Shown here piece by piece: positions 36,604 through 44,893 of a DNA stretch of 51,872 bases. The first letter of the stretch is position 1, and each line of letters starts with the position of its first letter. Where the stretch lies: positions 1 to 51,872 of the forward strand of contig JACRAR010000019.1 in assembly GCA_016234745.1 (NCBI GenBank), given 5' to 3'. The notes below the pieces were generated by a model, which worked only from the letters and a program-made list of their open reading frames with translations, did no database searches and was not told where the DNA came from. The DNA comes from Betaproteobacteria bacterium (lineage in GTDB: Bacteria; Pseudomonadota; Gammaproteobacteria; Burkholderiales; Rhodocyclaceae). A program made the translations under genes and the position numbers.

Positions 36604-36642
36604 GTCCGACACGTAATGCCGCCCGCTTAGGAAGGAGCAAAC

Positions 36643-37590
36643 ATGACAACCGCACTTTCAGCCCGAGAAATCTGGGTCAGGTTGTTGGTATATCCAACCC
36701 ATTCATTGCCTACCGCTGCAGCACCCGTGATGGTTGGCATTGCGCTGGCCTTGCGCGACAACCTCTTTGTGTCTTTACCCGTGTTTATCGCCTTTCTTGG
36801 CAGTTGGATCATTCACGTTGGTGGCTTGTTCAAAGACAATTACGAACTGACCTATACGCATCGGTACTTGCCCGAACATCCAGAACTGCTGCATGCTCTG
36901 GAGACTGGCACATTGACGTATACCGAGATGCGCTATGCCATTTTCGCCTGCTTCGCTATTCCGATTATGATGGGGTATTACATGGTGGCCATCGGCGGCA
37001 CGACGGCTCTGGCGATCGGTATCATCGGAGTCACCTCCTCCTACTGCTACACAGGCGGACCTCGACCCTACACCCAATATGGCCTCGCCGATCCGATCTT
37101 CGTCTTCATGTTCGGCATCGTCGCTCAAGTCGGCACCTATTACATCCAATGGGCGGCCCTGCATCCGGCCGCCTCCCACGGCCTCGACGCCTTGCTGCAA
37201 TTACCGCCGGAACTCTACTATGTAGGTCTGCCAGTGGGCGCCTTGGTGACCAACGTGATGGTCATTGACGACATCCGCGATCGCAACTGGGACAAGGTGA
37301 AAGGATGGAGCACATTTTCGACACGCTATGGCTTGCGCGGCGGGCGTACCGAATACGTCACGCTGACGGTTGTCACCTACCTGGCGCCACTGGTTTACTG
37401 GTGGTGGCTGGGCTTCAGCGCCTGGATCCTGCTGCCGCTACTGTCGTTGCCATTGGCCATCCACGTGGTGCGAGCGGTGTTAACTCGCGAGCAAACACGC
37501 GAACTCATCATGATGACTCCCAGAGCTTCCTATCTGTCCTTGATTTACGCGGCCTTGCTGTCTCTGGGAATCTTGCTATCGCCAAACTGA
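36643..37590 (+). CDS. UbiA-family prenyltransferase (MenA-like)
   Basis: A 315-residue integral membrane protein with about nine TM helices. The second Asp-rich motif is clear as VMVIDDIRDRNWD (about 204-216), and FSTRYGLRGGRTEY follows in the MenA/UbiA pattern. The first motif, normally NDxxDxxxD, appears here as FKDNYELTY, which is divergent. Family members attach prenyl chains to aromatic acceptors (quinone, heme or lipid synthesis). The substrate cannot be told. AGGAGC precedes the ATG. Its location in a copper island is unexpected. Confidence 0.85.
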   Translation: MTTALSAREIWVRLLVYPTHSLPTAAAPVMVGIALALRDNLFVSLPVFIAFLGSWIIHVGGLFKDNYELTYTHRYLPEHPELLHALETGTLTYTEMRYAIFACFAIPIMMGYYMVAIGGTTALAIGIIGVTSSYCYTGGPRPYTQYGLADPIFVFMFGIVAQVGTYYIQWAALHPAASHGLDALLQLPPELYYVGLPVGALVTNVMVIDDIRDRNWDKVKGWSTFSTRYGLRGGRTEYVTLTVVTYLAPLVYWWWLGFSAWILLPLLSLPLAIHVVRAVLTREQTRELIMMTPRASYLSLIYAALLSLGILLSPN

Positions 37591-37704
37591 GCGTCAGGCA
37601 TTTCTTTACTCGCATTGCATTCTGTCGCGCGCTCAAAATTCCCTACTGCTGTGCACCCCGTGTGCCAGCGGAACGTGACCGAGGATTCCGAAATAGTCGT
37701 GACC

Positions 37705-37743
37705 GTGTTGTCCAGATACTTCAAAGCGGAACTGTCTTTCTAA
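37705..37743 (+). pseudogene. C-terminal remnant of a second HD-GYP gene
   Basis: GTGTTGTCCAGATACTTCAAA followed by GCGGAACTG...TAA encodes VLSRYFKAELSF. The HD-GYP gene at 35317 ends VLSRYFKTEMAR, with the same bases TCCAGATACTTCAAA. Only the last dozen codons remain, so this looks like the tail of a lost duplicate, about 1.1 kb downstream. Confidence 0.4.
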
Positions 37744-37849
37744 GCCAGCCTTTCGCCAAGGTATCGAAAGCCGGGCTAGGCTCCTGCAACCACATACGGT
37801 GTGATACCGAAACAAATCGTTGGCCGGGCTAAAATCGTACCCATAAGAA

Positions 37850-37878
37850 GATCCGCAGTGCCTGTCGACATGCGGATC
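37850..37878. terminator. Possible bidirectional terminator hairpin
   Basis: GATCCGCA (37850-37857) pairs with TGCGGATC (37871-37878) around a 13-base loop; CCCTCTTACTTT follows on the plus strand. It stands between the converging HD-GYP/UbiA and copK/SAP transcripts. The T-run is weak. Confidence 0.4.
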
Positions 37879-37973
37879 CCTCTTACTTTATGGTGTACTG
37901 AATGATTTGCCAGACGGGGAGCCTTCGATTACGTCAAGACGCATCGGCCGCTCGCAATCCCGTTGCGATCATC

Positions 37974-38183
37974 CTACAAAGCCGGCGATTGAACCGATTC
38001 CTGCAAGCAGCCGTCACGCCACGAGCATTCCGATTGATCGCACACACCTTCCGATGCTTTCGCATAGCAGTCGAAATTGCCTTCGCTCTGCTGAATTTTG
38101 CGTATCAACTCGCTGTTGGACAAGCCGCTATGGGGAATGTCAAATTGCTTAGCCAGCCGGAGCAGTTCCTTTTGCGTCATCAT
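37974..38183 (-). CDS. SAP-domain-like small protein with Cys-rich tail
   Basis: A 69-residue protein. MTQKELLRLAKQFDIPHSGLSNSELIRKIQQSEG is a helix-extended-loop-helix SAP-like motif, and GNFDCYAKASEGVCDQSECSWRDGCLQES carries four to five Cys that could bind a metal. I recognise this two-part layout from small conserved proteobacterial proteins of unknown role. GGAG lies before the ATG at 38183. It is 31 bases after copK, probably in the same transcript. Confidence 0.75.
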   Translation of the reverse strand: MMTQKELLRLAKQFDIPHSGLSNSELIRKIQQSEGNFDCYAKASEGVCDQSECSWRDGCLQESVQSPAL

Positions 38184-38214
38184 AGTATTTCTCCTTCTTG
38201 ATTCAGGGGAGCAA

Positions 38215-38496
38215 TCAGCCGGGGCGATGATTCTCGTGCAGCAATTCCTCGACACGCCAGATCTCGTTGCCGTTCATGATGATCTTCTTGCCGTCCTTGG
38301 TTTCCATGACGTGGCCGGATTCCATGTAAGTCGCCCGACCGAACTTATCCTCCATTCCCATTTTTCCGTCCTTGAAGATGTAGACCGTCGAGCCATCCTT
38401 CAAATCGATCGTAGCCTTGACCTGAGCACGATCCACGGCAATAGCGGAAGCGGTAACGGCACTCAGTGCGACAACCATCAACAGTTTTTTCAGCAT
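38215..38496 (-). CDS. copK: CopK-family periplasmic copper-binding protein
   Basis: A 93-residue precursor with a signal peptide (MLKKLLMVVALSAVTASAIA) and a mature beta-sandwich containing TIDLKDGSTVYIFKDGKMGMEDKFG, the CopK pattern. CopK from Cupriavidus binds Cu(I) through Met residues and modulates copper tolerance. Met-rich sites appear in KMGMEDK and MESGHVMETKD. The ATG at 38496 has TTGGAG at 7 bases; the ATG two codons earlier is too close to it. A CusR-type palindrome lies 75 bases upstream. Confidence 0.93.
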   Translation of the reverse strand: MLKKLLMVVALSAVTASAIAVDRAQVKATIDLKDGSTVYIFKDGKMGMEDKFGRATYMESGHVMETKDGKKIIMNGNEIWRVEELLHENHRPG

Positions 38497-38565
38497 TTTC
38501 ATTCTCCAATAATTAATTGAACCTGCGTTGCGAATACTACCGCCGGTATGCTTACGGCGTCCGAA

Positions 38566-38595
38566 CGCGATGATGACATTTGCGTCATCATCGCG
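38566..38595. promoter_or_regulatory. Extended palindromic CusR-type operator of copK
   Basis: CGCGATGATGAC (38566-38577), ATTTGC, GTCATCATCGCG (38584-38595): perfect 12-base arms around a 6-base spacer, the best palindrome of the set. Its core GATGAC-N6-GTCATC lies 75 bases before the copK ATG. Confidence 0.8.
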
Positions 38596-38882
38596 TCATT
38601 CTTCTGCCAGCTTTCCAGGCAGGAAAGGATTTCGGCCGCGTCACCCACTACGCGGGAGGGCATGCAGAATTTATATTGCGTCCCCGTCCCCGATCAAATA
38701 GCACTCAGTCCAGGTTGCTGGGCGATGGACGAATATAAGATCATGAAGTGATGCGCGCGTCTCGGGCGGGAAATTGTCGCCAACACACAGGATCGATGAA
38801 GGCCCCAGCCGTGATGCGCTGTCGTCACGAAGAATATATGGATCGGCCTATCTTGGTATCGTCGCCGGGAACGATATGCGAT
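38596..38882. other. Region between copK operator and the hypothetical at 38883, no gene seen
   Basis: About 290 bases. Short frames exist on both strands but none has a convincing ribosome site or composition. Nothing structured was recognised besides the operator at its left edge. Confidence 0.4.
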
Positions 38883-39116
38883 TCAGTTCCCAGCGTATAA
38901 GTTTTGCAATTCGTCGATCATCTGGTGCAGCGCCTGTCGAATCTGCTCCTCGCTGCATTCCATGAGAATTGCGTCATCGAGGGCGTCCTGAGCCATGCGA
39001 CGAAGCTCCTCGTAATTCTGATTCAACACCTTGATTTTTTCGAAGCAGGAAATCGGAGCGCCATCAGGCTTTCTCCAGATTTGTACGGCGATGGTTATTT
39101 GCTGTTGGCCCGTCAT
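38883..39116 (-). CDS. Conserved hypothetical protein, 77 residues
   Basis: The protein begins MTGQQQITIAVQIWRKPDGAPISC and continues EKIKVLNQNYEELRRMAQDALDDAILM, a pattern I associate with a small cytoplasmic conserved hypothetical of betaproteobacteria. No metal motif. GGAG lies 7 bases before the ATG, and a TATAAT box is at 39164-39169 on the minus strand, so it has its own promoter. Confidence 0.7.
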   Translation of the reverse strand: MTGQQQITIAVQIWRKPDGAPISCFEKIKVLNQNYEELRRMAQDALDDAILMECSEEQIRQALHQMIDELQNLYAGN

Positions 39117-39289
39117 GGCATGGCTCCATAAGGTATCTTCGCTTTGTTCCTTTTGCGGGCGAAATTATACTTATTAGAGGGCCGCTTGAGCGGCGCCGCC
39201 TACTCCGAACCGGCCACAGCGATGGTACGCTGACCACAGACCAGGTGTCGGCCCATAATTTCAAGGGTAATTGCAGATGTCAATGTGGA

Positions 39290-39311
39290 AGTGGCTCCCG
39301 AAGGAGCCACT
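39290..39311 (-). terminator. UUCG-capped hairpin after the second copK
   Basis: On the minus strand AGTGGCTCC-TTCG-GGAGCCACT forms a 9-bp stem with the extra-stable C(UUCG)G tetraloop. It lies 41 bases past the copK paralogue stop. A clear T-run is missing, so termination is probable but not certain. Confidence 0.6.
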
Positions 39312-39352
39312 CATCAACCGTGTGCGCGCAGTTGCACGCTTAACAGCGGCGA

Positions 39353-39625
39353 TCAATTGGGAACGAAAAGGATGGAGGCAAGGCGTCCGACCTCGTCACC
39401 GTGCATCGTGATCTTTTCGCCATTCTTGGCATCCATGACATGGCCCGGTTCCATACGGACGGCGCGGCCGTACTTGTCTTCCATCGCCATCTTCCCATCC
39501 TTGAAGATATGCACGGTGGATGCATCCTTGAGTTGCACCGATCTCTGCACCTGGTCGTTGTCGAGAGCAAACGCCGAGGCTCCAATGGTACTGATTGCAG
39601 CGAGTACTATAAATTTCCTGAACAT
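39353..39625 (-). CDS. CopK paralogue
   Basis: A 90-residue precursor with signal peptide MFRKFIVLAAISTIGASAFA and mature SVQLKDASTVHIFKDGKMAMEDKYG, parallel to the CopK at 38215. It keeps the KMAMEDK and MEPGHVMDAK Met residues, but differs in the C-terminus. TTTGGAG lies before the ATG at 39625. Operator at 39710. Two copies of CopK on the same island, about 1 kb apart and both on the minus strand, suggest duplication. Confidence 0.9.
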   Translation of the reverse strand: MFRKFIVLAAISTIGASAFALDNDQVQRSVQLKDASTVHIFKDGKMAMEDKYGRAVRMEPGHVMDAKNGEKITMHGDEVGRLASILFVPN

Positions 39626-39709
39626 TTTATTTCTCCAAAAAAGTTTGCACTGAGGTTTTACTGCGGGTCCCATCCTACTCGGCGCTTGCTTACAGTTCCG
39701 AGACGCGGC

Positions 39710-39727
39710 AATTACAGTTGCGTAATC
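39710..39727. promoter_or_regulatory. CusR-type operator of the copK paralogue
   Basis: AATTAC-AGTTGC-GTAATC, 84 bases before the ATG at 39625. It shares the divergent region with the operator at 39790 of the opposite transcript. Confidence 0.65.
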
Positions 39728-39789
39728 ATCCGGTCAATAGATGACTATGACATTTGCGGTCAGCGGAGTTGCCAAGATTCAGGATTCAA

Positions 39790-39807
39790 GATGACAAAAA
39801 TGTAATC
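39790..39807. promoter_or_regulatory. CusR-type operator of the copper-ATPase operon
   Basis: GATGAC-AAAAAT-GTAATC, 101 bases before the ATG at 39909. Separate from the operator at 39710, so each divergent transcript has its own box. Confidence 0.7.
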
Positions 39808-39908
39808 TTGGCGTCACCGTCTGCTTGGGTACGATCAGAGACAATGCTGGCATCGATTCACTGATCTAAGGCGTGGCGGACCGCCAACGCTGTGTGGGAG
39901 TTGCCAAT

Positions 39909-40154
39909 ATGCATGAAGAACATCACGAAACGGAGCGTACCGAGCACCGGGCGAGGATCAGTTGGGCGATCTTTGCAGCCGTCGCCGCCTTCTACCTATG
40001 GACCGAGCATCGCGCCCATCTCCTCGGCGTATTGCCTTACCTGTTGCTCCTCGCCTGCCCGCTGATGCATGTGTTCATGCATCACAGCCACCACCATGGG
40101 CACTCAGCGGGCAAGCCCGGTGAAAAGCCGACGGACAAGGGAGAGTCACCATGA
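39909..40154 (+). CDS. DUF2933 small membrane protein
   Basis: An 81-residue protein. A His/Glu-rich N-terminus (MHEEHHETERTEHRAR) leads to TM helices with AFYLWTEHRAHLLGVLPYLLLLACPLMHVFMHHSHHHGH, the DUF2933 pattern, and a His-rich tail. Commonly found next to metal-transport genes; the His-rich sections suggest copper binding. The ATG at 39909 has GGGAG upstream. Four bases overlap with the next gene. Confidence 0.85.
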   Translation: MHEEHHETERTEHRARISWAIFAAVAAFYLWTEHRAHLLGVLPYLLLLACPLMHVFMHHSHHHGHSAGKPGEKPTDKGESP

Positions 40155-40807
40155 ACCATGAATCCGCCGCCTACGGTCTATGGCCGCTGGTACTGCTCAA
40201 TTCCGCTATTTTCATTATCTTCGCCTTCAGCTTCTACAAGCCGAAGAGCAACCGCGACTGGCGTAGTTTCGGCATGTATGCGGCCTTCATCGTCGCCTTG
40301 TTCTCCGAAATGTACGGCTTTCCGCTGACGCTTTATCTGCTCTCGGGTTGGCTCACACAGCATTACCCTGGCGTCGATTTCTTTGCACACGATGCCGGCC
40401 ACCTGCTCGAGGTGATGTTCGGCTGGCGCGCCAACCCGCACATCGGACCGTTTCACATTCTCAGCAATCTGCTGATCTTCGGCGGTTTCTGGCTCCTCGC
40501 CGCAGCATGGAAAGTTCTCTATCGGGCGCAGCGCCGGCACCAGATCGCGCGCGAAGGGCCGTATGCGCGCGTGCGCCATCCCCAGTACCTGGCTTTCGTT
40601 CTCATCATGTTCGGTTTTCTGCTGCAATGGCCGACTCTTGTTACGGTGGCGATGTTTCCGGTGCTGGTGGTCGTGTACTCCCGCTTGGCGCGGCGCGAGG
40701 AAGCCGACGCGGTTGCCCAGTTCGGCCGCGACTATGAGGATTACCGCAGGCAAACACCGGCCTTTATTCCCCGGCTGAGCAATCCGAATTGGGAGAAAAT
40801 GACATGA
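40151..40807 (+). CDS. Methyltransferase-family integral membrane protein (ICMT/NnrU-like)
   Basis: A 218-residue protein with about six TM helices and the ICMT-like motif [22 protein letters not shown] (about 137-158) plus [23 protein letters not shown] at the end, the methyltransferase-type tail also seen at 457. In this operon, between DUF2933 and the copper ATPase, it is a common companion in copper islands, though no role is established that I know of. Overlaps the genes on both sides by 4 bases. Confidence 0.8.
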   Translation: MNHESAAYGLWPLVLLNSAIFIIFAFSFYKPKSNRDWRSFGMYAAFIVALFSEMYGFPLTLYLLSGWLTQHYPGVDFFAHDAGHLLEVMFGWRANPHIGPFHILSNLLIFGGFWLLAAAWKVLYRAQRRHQIAREGPYARVRHPQYLAFVLIMFGFLLQWPTLVTVAMFPVLVVVYSRLARREEADAVAQFGRDYEDYRRQTPAFIPRLSNPNWEKMT

Positions 40808-43104
40808 AGGATGCCGCGACAAGTGTCAGCTTGGACCCGTTCCGCGATCCCGTGTGCGGCATGACCGTCGCGCCGGACAAGGACATTGCCTCGAACTACC
40901 AGGGCAGACGTTATGTCTTCTGCAGCGCCAAGTGCAAAACCAAATTCGACATGGAGCCAGAGCGCTACCTGCAGCCGGAGACAGTATCCGATTCGGCCCC
41001 GACAGGCACAATCTACACCTGTCCGATGCATCCCGAGATTCAGCAGGCGACGCCGGGCAGCTGCCCCAAGTGTGGCATGGCGCTGGAACCGGTGTTGCCG
41101 ACGCTCGACGAGGAAGTCTCTCCAGAACTCACCGATTTCCGCCGACGCTTCTGGTGGACGCTGCCGCTGACCGTGGTGGTAACCGCCTTGGCCATGGGCG
41201 CTCATCGTCTCAACGTGCTCGCACCGCAGACCCAGAACTGGATCGAATTGCTGCTGTCGACACCCGTCATCCTTTGGGCCGGTTGGCCCTTCTTCGAGCG
41301 CGGCGTGCGCTCGGTCGTGACGCGCAACCCCAACATGTGGACGCTGATCGCCTCGGGCACCGCTGCCGCTTATCTGTATAGCGCGGTGGCTACATTGGTA
41401 CCTGAGGTATTCCCCGCGTCCTTCGTCGCACACGGCCGCGTCGGGGTCTATTTCGAAGCGGCGGCAGTGATCGTCTCGCTCACCCTGCTCGGACAGATCT
41501 TCGAGATGCGTGCGCGCTCGCAGACTTCGGCGGCGATCAAATCTCTACTTGGGCTAGTGCCGAAAACCGCGCGGCGTATCCGCCCTGATGGCAGCGAGGA
41601 GGATATCCCGCTCGACCACGTGCATATCGGCGACCGCTTGCGCGTGCGGCCAGGCGAGAAGGTGCCGGTAGATGGCATGGTGGTCGAAGGCGAAAGCGCG
41701 GTGGATGAAGCTATGCTCACCGGCGAACCGCTACCGGTTTCCAAGCAGCCTGGCGACAAATTGATCGGTGCGACGGTGAATGCCAGCGGCAGCTTGGTGA
41801 TGCAAGCGGAAAAAGTCGGCAGTGCCACCGTCCTCGCGCAGATCGTTCAAATGGTCGCCTTGGCACAACGCTCGCGCGCCCCGATGCAGCGGCTGGCCGA
41901 CGTGGTGGCTGGCTATTTCGTGTTGGTGGTAATAACGATCGCGCTGGTGACCTTCTTCGTTTGGGGATTGTTCGGTCCAGAGCCGAGCTGGACCTATGGA
42001 CTGATCAATGCTGTCTCGGTGCTGATTATCGCCTGTCCTTGTGCCTTGGGTCTGGCAACGCCGATGTCGATTATGGTCGCCACCGGCAAGGCCGCGACCA
42101 TGGGTGTGCTGTTTCGCGATGCTGCTGCGATCGAGCAGCTGCGCACCGTGGACACCTTGATCGTGGACAAGACCGGCACGCTCACCGAGGGCAAGCCGGC
42201 CTTCAAGCAGGTCGTGACGACTGAGGGTTGGACAGAAGATGCCATCCTGCGTCTTGCCGCGAGTCTCGACCAAGGCAGCGAGCATCCTCTGGCGCATGCC
42301 ATCGTCGCCGAGGCGAGGCGTCGGCGACTGGCACTCAATAAGCCAGAATACTTCGAATCGGGTTCAGGCATCGGGGTACGCGGTACCGTCGCCGGGAAGC
42401 GCCTGATACTCGGCAATCCTCAGCTGATGGCTGACGCGGGCATAGACACCCAGGGTCTGGCCACGCAGGCCGAAGCGCTGCGTAGCGAAGGCGCAAGCGT
42501 GATGGTTCTGGCCGTCGACAAGATGCTGGCCGGCCTGATCGCCGTTGCCGACCCGATCAAGGCGACCACCCCCGAGGCATTGGCAGGACTCAAGGCCGCG
42601 GGCATTCGCGTGGTCATGGCCACGGGCGACGGCCTCGCTACGGCGCGCACAGTAGCGGTCCAACTGGGCATCGAAGAATTCCACGGCGAGGTCAAGCCAC
42701 AGGACAAGGTGGACCTGGTGGATCGGCTACAAGCGCAAGGGCGCAAGGTAGCCATGGCCGGCGACGGTATCAACGACGCGCCGGCGCTGGCCAAGGCCGA
42801 CGTAGGCATCGCCATGGGCACCGGCACCGACGTGGCGATGAACAGCGCCCAACTTACACTGGTCAAGGGCGATCTGCGCGGCATCCTGCGCGCCCGCGCC
42901 TTGTCCGAGGCGGCGGTGCGCAACATGCGCCAGAACCTGGCATTCGCCTTCGTCTACAATGCCCTGGGCGTGCCCTTGGCCGCCGGCGTGCTCTATCCGT
43001 TCACCGGCATGCTGTTGTCGCCACTGATTGCGGCGGCAGCGATGAGTGTAAGCTCGCTGTCGGTGGTCAGCAATGCGCTGCGCCTGAAAAGCGCGAGAGT
43101 ATGA
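40804..43104 (+). CDS. copA: Copper-translocating P1B-type ATPase with YHS and HMBD domains
   Basis: A 766-residue inner-membrane pump. Residues 15-55 are a YHS domain (DPVCGMTV, then [11 protein letters not shown] with C18, C40 and C44), and 71-96 an HMBD ([19 protein letters not shown]). The usual N-terminal CxxC MBDs are replaced by these. The TM CPC motif [11 protein letters not shown], the phosphorylation site [28 protein letters not shown] and [20 protein letters not shown] are all present. It exports Cu(I) from the cytoplasm. The ATG overlaps the previous gene by 4 bases. Confidence 0.97.
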   Translation: MKDAATSVSLDPFRDPVCGMTVAPDKDIASNYQGRRYVFCSAKCKTKFDMEPERYLQPETVSDSAPTGTIYTCPMHPEIQQATPGSCPKCGMALEPVLPTLDEEVSPELTDFRRRFWWTLPLTVVVTALAMGAHRLNVLAPQTQNWIELLLSTPVILWAGWPFFERGVRSVVTRNPNMWTLIASGTAAAYLYSAVATLVPEVFPASFVAHGRVGVYFEAAAVIVSLTLLGQIFEMRARSQTSAAIKSLLGLVPKTARRIRPDGSEEDIPLDHVHIGDRLRVRPGEKVPVDGMVVEGESAVDEAMLTGEPLPVSKQPGDKLIGATVNASGSLVMQAEKVGSATVLAQIVQMVALAQRSRAPMQRLADVVAGYFVLVVITIALVTFFVWGLFGPEPSWTYGLINAVSVLIIACPCALGLATPMSIMVATGKAATMGVLFRDAAAIEQLRTVDTLIVDKTGTLTEGKPAFKQVVTTEGWTEDAILRLAASLDQGSEHPLAHAIVAEARRRRLALNKPEYFESGSGIGVRGTVAGKRLILGNPQLMADAGIDTQGLATQAEALRSEGASVMVLAVDKMLAGLIAVADPIKATTPEALAGLKAAGIRVVMATGDGLATARTVAVQLGIEEFHGEVKPQDKVDLVDRLQAQGRKVAMAGDGINDAPALAKADVGIAMGTGTDVAMNSAQLTLVKGDLRGILRARALSEAAVRNMRQNLAFAFVYNALGVPLAAGVLYPFTGMLLSPLIAAAAMSVSSLSVVSNALRLKSARV

Positions 43105-43126
43105 AAATTTTATGAGGATGAAATCG

Positions 43127-43585
43127 ATGAAGCAAATTGTCCAAGCCACCTTGTTTGCGCTGGTGCTTGCATCAACTCCGGCATTGGGCCATGGCGATGA
43201 AACCCACCATGGCAGCGCAATTGGCCAACCGGGCAAATCCGCCAAAGTATCGCGTACCATCAAGGTGGAAATGAATGACGCGATGCGCTTCGTTCCCGCC
43301 AATGTCACTGTCAAGCGTGGCGAGACGATCAGGTTCCTGGTGACGAACAGCGGCCGGTTGAAGCATGAAATGGTGCTTGGCTCGGGAGCGGAACTCATGG
43401 TGCATGCCGAGTTGATGCGGAAATTTCCGACGATGGTGCATGCCGACCCGAATCAGGTGGCGGTCGAACCCGGCCAGACCGGAGAACTAATCTGGCAATT
43501 CACCAAGACTGGCAAGATTGATTTTGCCTGCCTACAGCCCGGTCATTTCGAGGCCGGCATGAAGGGCAGAGTAAACGTCAAATAG
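43127..43585 (+). CDS. copI: CopI-like periplasmic cupredoxin
   Basis: A 152-residue precursor with a signal peptide (to about residue 22, PALGHGDE). The mature cupredoxin has NDAMRFVPANVTVKRGETIRFLV and the type-1 copper ligand region FACLQPGHFEAGM at the end, with an upstream LKHEM His. This fits CopI, a green cupredoxin for copper tolerance. Start codons at 43112, 43118 and 43127 are possible; AGGA fits the last. It ends the ATPase operon. Confidence 0.88.
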   Translation: MKQIVQATLFALVLASTPALGHGDETHHGSAIGQPGKSAKVSRTIKVEMNDAMRFVPANVTVKRGETIRFLVTNSGRLKHEMVLGSGAELMVHAELMRKFPTMVHADPNQVAVEPGQTGELIWQFTKTGKIDFACLQPGHFEAGMKGRVNVK

Positions 43586-43642
43586 CACCCCAAGTGATTG
43601 GCGGCGCTCGTTCCTTGAATACGAAACGACGCCGGCTTAATA

Positions 43643-43891
43643 TCATTTTTCCTTGAGATGGTCGTGCGGTGGCCGCTTGGCTTGCTCTTTCGCCTCAGTA
43701 GGCTGATCCATGACCATGCCTCCTTTTGCTTCCACGTGACTGTGCGGCTTCATCTTCTTTTTCACTGGCGCTGCCTTGGTAGATTTCTCAGCAGGCGCGG
43801 CGGCATCCTTGGCGGGCGTGTCTGCGGCAACAGCGGCTAATGAAGTGGTCAGTGCGGTAATCAGGGCTGCGAGGAAAAGCTTGGCTTTCAT
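43643..43891 (-). CDS. Small His-rich periplasmic protein, paralogue of 44509
   Basis: An 82-residue precursor with signal peptide MKAKLFLAALITALTTSLAAVA and a Lys/Ala/Pro-rich mature part ending MKPHSHVEAKGGMVMDQPTEAKEQ and KRPPHDHLKEK. His and Met residues suggest copper binding. AAGGAG precedes the ATG. The 298-bp element at 43919 begins 28 bases upstream of the start codon, so its natural promoter may be lost. No known family name. Confidence 0.8.
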   Translation of the reverse strand: MKAKLFLAALITALTTSLAAVAADTPAKDAAAPAEKSTKAAPVKKKMKPHSHVEAKGGMVMDQPTEAKEQAKRPPHDHLKEK

Positions 43892-43910
43892 GTGAAGCTC
43901 CTTGGCGTTG

Positions 43911-43918
43911 AAAAGTAA
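43911..43918. repeat. Target-site duplication, left copy
   Basis: AAAAGTAA immediately left of the element's terminal repeat, matching 44217-44224 on the right side. Confidence 0.85.
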
Positions 43919-44216
43919 GGGTATCCGAGTTTCGTGATTGATTATCATTGTTGCAGCGCCGCAATAATTCGGTCAAACCAAAATGTTTGAGAGTAGCTAT
44001 GATCATGCTATGAAGCTTGCTAAACGACGAAAATACCAGCCAAAGCGACTCCAGCGTGGCGATCAAGCTCAAGCCGTCGAGCAGATGCTGGAGCTAATGC
44101 GTTCCGCCAAGCCAAGACAGGTGAACATAAAAAAACTAATAAATGCGGGCCGTCGCTGATTGACGAGATGCAGTGCGCCACGATTTCCCAACATCAATCA
44201 CGAAACTCGGATACCC
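43919..44216. mobile_element. 298-bp MITE-like element with 24-bp terminal inverted repeats
   Basis: The left end GGGTATCCGAGTTTCGTG...GAT (43919-43942) and right end (44193-44216) are perfect 24-bp inverted repeats. The flanks carry the same 8-bp AAAAGTAA directly outside each end (43911-43918 and 44217-44224), the sign of a target-site duplication. The 298 bases are too few for a transposase; a 49-codon basic frame lies inside. TIR length and 8-bp duplication fit a non-autonomous derivative of ISL3-, IS1595- or IS256-like elements, but the family is not identified. Confidence 0.9.
44010..44159 (+). CDS. 49-residue basic peptide inside the MITE-like element
   Basis: The frame encodes MKLAKRRKYQPKRLQRG followed by EQMLELMRSAKPRQVNIKKLINAGRR, strongly basic at both ends and helical, consistent with a DNA- or RNA-binding peptide. 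No weak or strong family match is known to me, and no ribosome site is obvious. It could be the remnant of an element-encoded gene or a chance frame. Confidence 0.35.
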   Translation: MKLAKRRKYQPKRLQRGDQAQAVEQMLELMRSAKPRQVNIKKLINAGRR

Positions 44217-44508
44217 AAAAGTAATAGCGGCAATCGAAAGTAAATAGTACAGCACAGCAATAGCACAACCTGTGCCATGCGATGCTGTTGTTGTATATCA
44301 ATGTATTGCCGTTGTCTTACAGCCTAAAACCCGCTACCACGCACTGTTATGGCGCACTCAACCGCATCGATGCACCACACGAGAGCCACCTTAGAACGGA
44401 TTCCTCGGTGGGCTACCGGGTCGATGCGGTCGTTTCTGAGGATTCTCCCACGCATTTGGCTGCGTCTTTTCCGTGACTTCGGAAAGGCGCCTGGCTGAGT
44501 GCGACCAT
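44217..44508. other. Region right of the MITE, no convincing gene
   Basis: About 290 bases with the right target-site copy (44217-44224) at its edge. A 64-codon frame at 44282-44476 has no ribosome site or domain. It probably holds the former promoter region of the His-rich gene at 43643, but I see no copper operator in it. Confidence 0.4.
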
Positions 44509-44769
44509 CTACATGTGCTTGTGGAACTTCAGATGGTCGTGCGGTGGTCGCTTCGGTTGCTCTTTCGCTTCGGTGCTTACTGCCATCGGGCCGTAGCCTT
44601 TTGCTTCCAAATGGCTGTGCGGCTTCACTTTCGGTTTCGCCGGTTCAGCTTTGGCCGGTTGCTCGGTCGGAGCGACAACAGCTTCCTTGACGGGCTCATC
44701 TGCGGCAATAACTGCTAAAGAAGTGGTCAGCGCGACCGTCAGGGCTGCGAGCAAGAACTTGGTCTTCAT
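44509..44769 (-). CDS. Small His-rich periplasmic protein, paralogue of 43643
   Basis: An 86-residue precursor with signal peptide MKTKFLLAALTVALTTSLAVIA and mature region with VKPHSHLEAKGYGPM and EAKEQPKRPPHDHLKFHKHM. It shares the KPHSHxEAKG and KRPPHDHLK motifs with the protein at 43643. GGAGG lies before the ATG, and a perfect CusR-type palindrome (44847) is 77 bases upstream, so copper control is likely. Function unknown; probable copper-binding protein. Confidence 0.8.
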   Translation of the reverse strand: MKTKFLLAALTVALTTSLAVIAADEPVKEAVVAPTEQPAKAEPAKPKVKPHSHLEAKGYGPMAVSTEAKEQPKRPPHDHLKFHKHM

Positions 44770-44846
44770 TAAAGCCTCCTAGTTTGATGGGTGGTGTCGA
44801 ACGATCACACTCTAGCTTGCTGCTGCCTACGGCAGGATGACTGTGG

Positions 44847-44864
44847 GATTACAACTCGGTAATC
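44847..44864. promoter_or_regulatory. CusR-type operator of the His-rich protein gene
   Basis: GATTAC-AACTCG-GTAATC, a perfect 6-6-6 palindrome 77 bases before the ATG at 44769. Confidence 0.75.
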
Positions 44865-44893
44865 TTTCTTATGGTGAGTTGTATCCAAATACC

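Noticed and set aside
38548..38751. 67-codon plus-strand frame in the copK upstream region
   Set aside because: It overlaps the operator palindrome and has no ribosome site or recognisable composition.
44282..44476. 64-codon frame right of the MITE
   Set aside because: No ribosome site, no domain; probably chance in a former promoter region.
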